NCBI GenBank assembly: GCA_938022235.1
Contig: CALIEL010000150.1
Coordinates: 1-6,033, forward strand
Direction: 5' to 3'
From: Oribacterium parvum
Lineage (GTDB): Bacteria; Bacillota; Clostridia; Lachnospirales; Lachnospiraceae
Length of the DNA stretch: 6,033 nucleotides
Positions 4,742-6,033 of this stretch are shown here, piece after piece. Made by a program: the position numbers and the translations under genes. The notes beneath the pieces were generated by a model, which was not told where the DNA came from, searched no databases, and saw only the letters and a list, made by a program, of their open reading frames with translations. Every line of letters starts with the position of its first letter. Within the stretch, counting starts at the first letter, position 1.

Positions 4742-6033
4742 AATATGATATTACCCTGGAACGGATAGCCAACTGTTATTATAACCTGGGACTGGAAAGA
4801 GCCAGACTTCGGGATTTAAGCGGTGCCGCGGAGCTGCTGAAGAAGGCCTTGCATTTTGATAAGTACCAAAGGGAAGCAAGAAATCTGTTGGGGCTTATTT
4901 TTTTTGAGATGGGAGAAGTGGCGGATGCCCTGGTGCAATGGGTCATCAGCATGAATCTTTTGCCGGAGGATAATCCGGCGGATTATTTCTTGGAGCAGAT
5001 TCAAAGAAAGCCGGCTATTTTGCGCATTTGCTCTGATAATGTAAAGCGCTACAATCAAGCCTTGGACTATGCCCAGCATAACAACGAAGACTTGGCGGTT
5101 TTTCAGTTGAATCAGGTTATCGGAGACAGTCCGAACTATGTGAAGGCCCACATTTTACTTTCTCTTCTCTACATGAGAAGAAGCGAGTGGGTAAAGGCGG
5201 GAAAGAGTCTTTATCTGGTGCTGAAGATTGACAGAAACAATCCAAAGGCTCTCGTTCTTATGGATTATGTGAAGAAGAAGACCGGTAGAGCGGAGGTGGA
5301 GCAGAGTCGTCTTCGGAATGTCTTTTCCCATAGGAAAATGATGGACGATGATGTGATGATGCCCCAGGAGGTTAAGCAGATTTCCCCCTGGGCGGTTTCT
5401 GCCCTACTCCTTTTGGGCGTGGTGATTGCCCTTTTTGTTTTTTATCTTTTGATGCTTCCGGCAGGAATCAGAAGAGCCAATAGCAAAAACAATCAGGAAA
5501 TGATATCCTATACGGAAAAGCTGGATGCTGCGAATCAGAAGATGGGTGATTTGTCTGCGGCCAATGCCAGTCTGCAAAAAGAGTATGATGAGATGAAGGA
5601 GAAGCTGGATCGCTATGAGAACCAAAACGCTTCCTTTATGGCGCAATATCAGAGCCTTATAGGTATTAACAATGCTCTTTCCACAGGGGATTTGACACAG
5701 GCGGCTCAGTTGTATACTGCCTTGGATCAAAGTGCCATTACGGATGAAAGTCTGGTTTCCATGCTATCTTCCATTAAGTCCCAGATGGAGGGAAGTGTGT
5801 ACCTTCGTTTGCAGGAATTGGGCAGTACGGCATGGAATGCAGGTCGTCTGGAGGAAGCTTTACAGGATTATACCTGGAGCGTAAAGATTCGAAGAGAGGC
5901 GGAGAACTTATTCCTGTTGGCAAGAATACAGCAAACCATGGGCAATACCACGGAGGCGAATCAGAACTTTGACTCGGTGGTAGGGGAGTTCCCAAGTTCG
6001 CCTTATGCGGAAACGGCCAGACAGGCAAGGGGA
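4738..6033 (+). CDS. Membrane-anchored TPR/coiled-coil protein, 3' end outside window
   Basis: The frame is open for 432 codons to the window edge. The ATG at 4738 overlaps the upstream TGA, and AAGGGG (4721-4726) lies 11 bases before it. Domains in order: TPR-like helix pairs at about 6-40 (NCYYNLGLERARLRDLSGAA), 45-78 (ARNLLGLIFFEMGEVADAL), 104-133 and 134-168 (AHILLSLLYMRRSEWVKAG); a charged linker (185-215) rich in Met/Asp; one membrane segment at about 217-240; a heptad-like coiled coil at about 252-305; and further TPR-like helices at 308-350, 353-386 (LGSTAWNAGRLEEALQDY) and 389-430, ending in a FPSSPYAETA block. With no signal peptide, the single segment most simply puts the N-terminal repeats in the cytoplasm and the rest outside. 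Basic residues flank both sides, so this orientation is not certain. TPRs bind proteins, so a scaffold role in the envelope is plausible. No enzyme motif is visible. I do not recognise a named gene. Confidence 0.88.
   Translation, partial: MKYDITLERIANCYYNLGLERARLRDLSGAAELLKKALHFDKYQREARNLLGLIFFEMGEVADALVQWVISMNLLPEDNPADYFLEQIQRKPAILRICSDNVKRYNQALDYAQHNNEDLAVFQLNQVIGDSPNYVKAHILLSLLYMRRSEWVKAGKSLYLVLKIDRNNPKALVLMDYVKKKTGRAEVEQSRLRNVFSHRKMMDDDVMMPQEVKQISPWAVSALLLLGVVIALFVFYLLMLPAGIRRANSKNNQEMISYTEKLDAANQKMGDLSAANASLQKEYDEMKEKLDRYENQNASFMAQYQSLIGINNALSTGDLTQAAQLYTALDQSAITDESLVSMLSSIKSQMEGSVYLRLQELGSTAWNAGRLEEALQDYTWSVKIRREAENLFLLARIQQTMGNTTEANQNFDSVVGEFPSSPYAETARQARG

Noticed and set aside
4816..6028. 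Three minus-strand frames (4816-5151, 5404-5730, 5774-6028) opposite the TPR gene
   Set aside because: The plus-strand frame is open for 432 codons with clear TPR, membrane and coiled-coil features, so these are shadows.
1..6033. CRISPR array, tandem repeats, phage or defence genes
   Set aside because: No regularly spaced repeat, nuclease, helicase, transposase or phage structural motif is visible on either strand.

Overview
The window reads as a stretch of ordinary chromosome from a Gram-positive Firmicute, most likely a member of class Clostridia and plausibly a Lachnospiraceae-type anaerobe. This rests on the dprA-topA neighbourhood, purine-rich Shine-Dalgarno sites, sigma-A type promoters, moderate-GC genes with AT-rich gaps, and tRNA genes without an encoded CCA. 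The placement is inferred from style and content, not from a database comparison.

Layout, left to right. Positions 1-444 hold the 3' part of dprA (DNA processing protein; the N-terminal part lies outside the window). A 398-base gap follows. It carries no convincing intact gene, only a possible 38-codon gene remnant on the minus strand and several small inverted repeats. topA (843-2852, DNA topoisomerase I with two C-terminal zinc ribbons) is complete. Just after its stop sits a clear promoter, then tRNA-Leu(CAG) and an intrinsic terminator. A small one-membrane-segment protein of unknown function (3148-3561) comes next. It ends at a hairpin that looks like a two-way terminator shared with tRNA-Ser(TGA), which is on the minus strand and has a perfect consensus promoter. 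A minus-strand gene of the COG2426 'small multidrug export' membrane family occupies 3886-4383.

The right end begins with a divergent intergenic region. Two good promoter candidates there point into each other's transcripts, and the region also carries two mutually exclusive hairpins. A two-gene plus-strand unit follows: a 51-codon acidic protein (4586-4741) whose stop overlaps, as ATGA, the start of a long TPR protein (4738 to beyond the window end). The TPR protein has N-terminal TPR-like helices, one membrane segment, a coiled coil and a second TPR-like block.

Functionally, dprA (protection of incoming single-stranded DNA and RecA loading) and topA (relaxation of negative supercoils) are neighbours in many Firmicutes and are informational housekeeping genes. 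The two tRNAs are independent transcription units. I see no mobile element, CRISPR array, phage gene or defence system. The part with most room for new biology is the translationally coupled small protein and membrane TPR protein at the right end.
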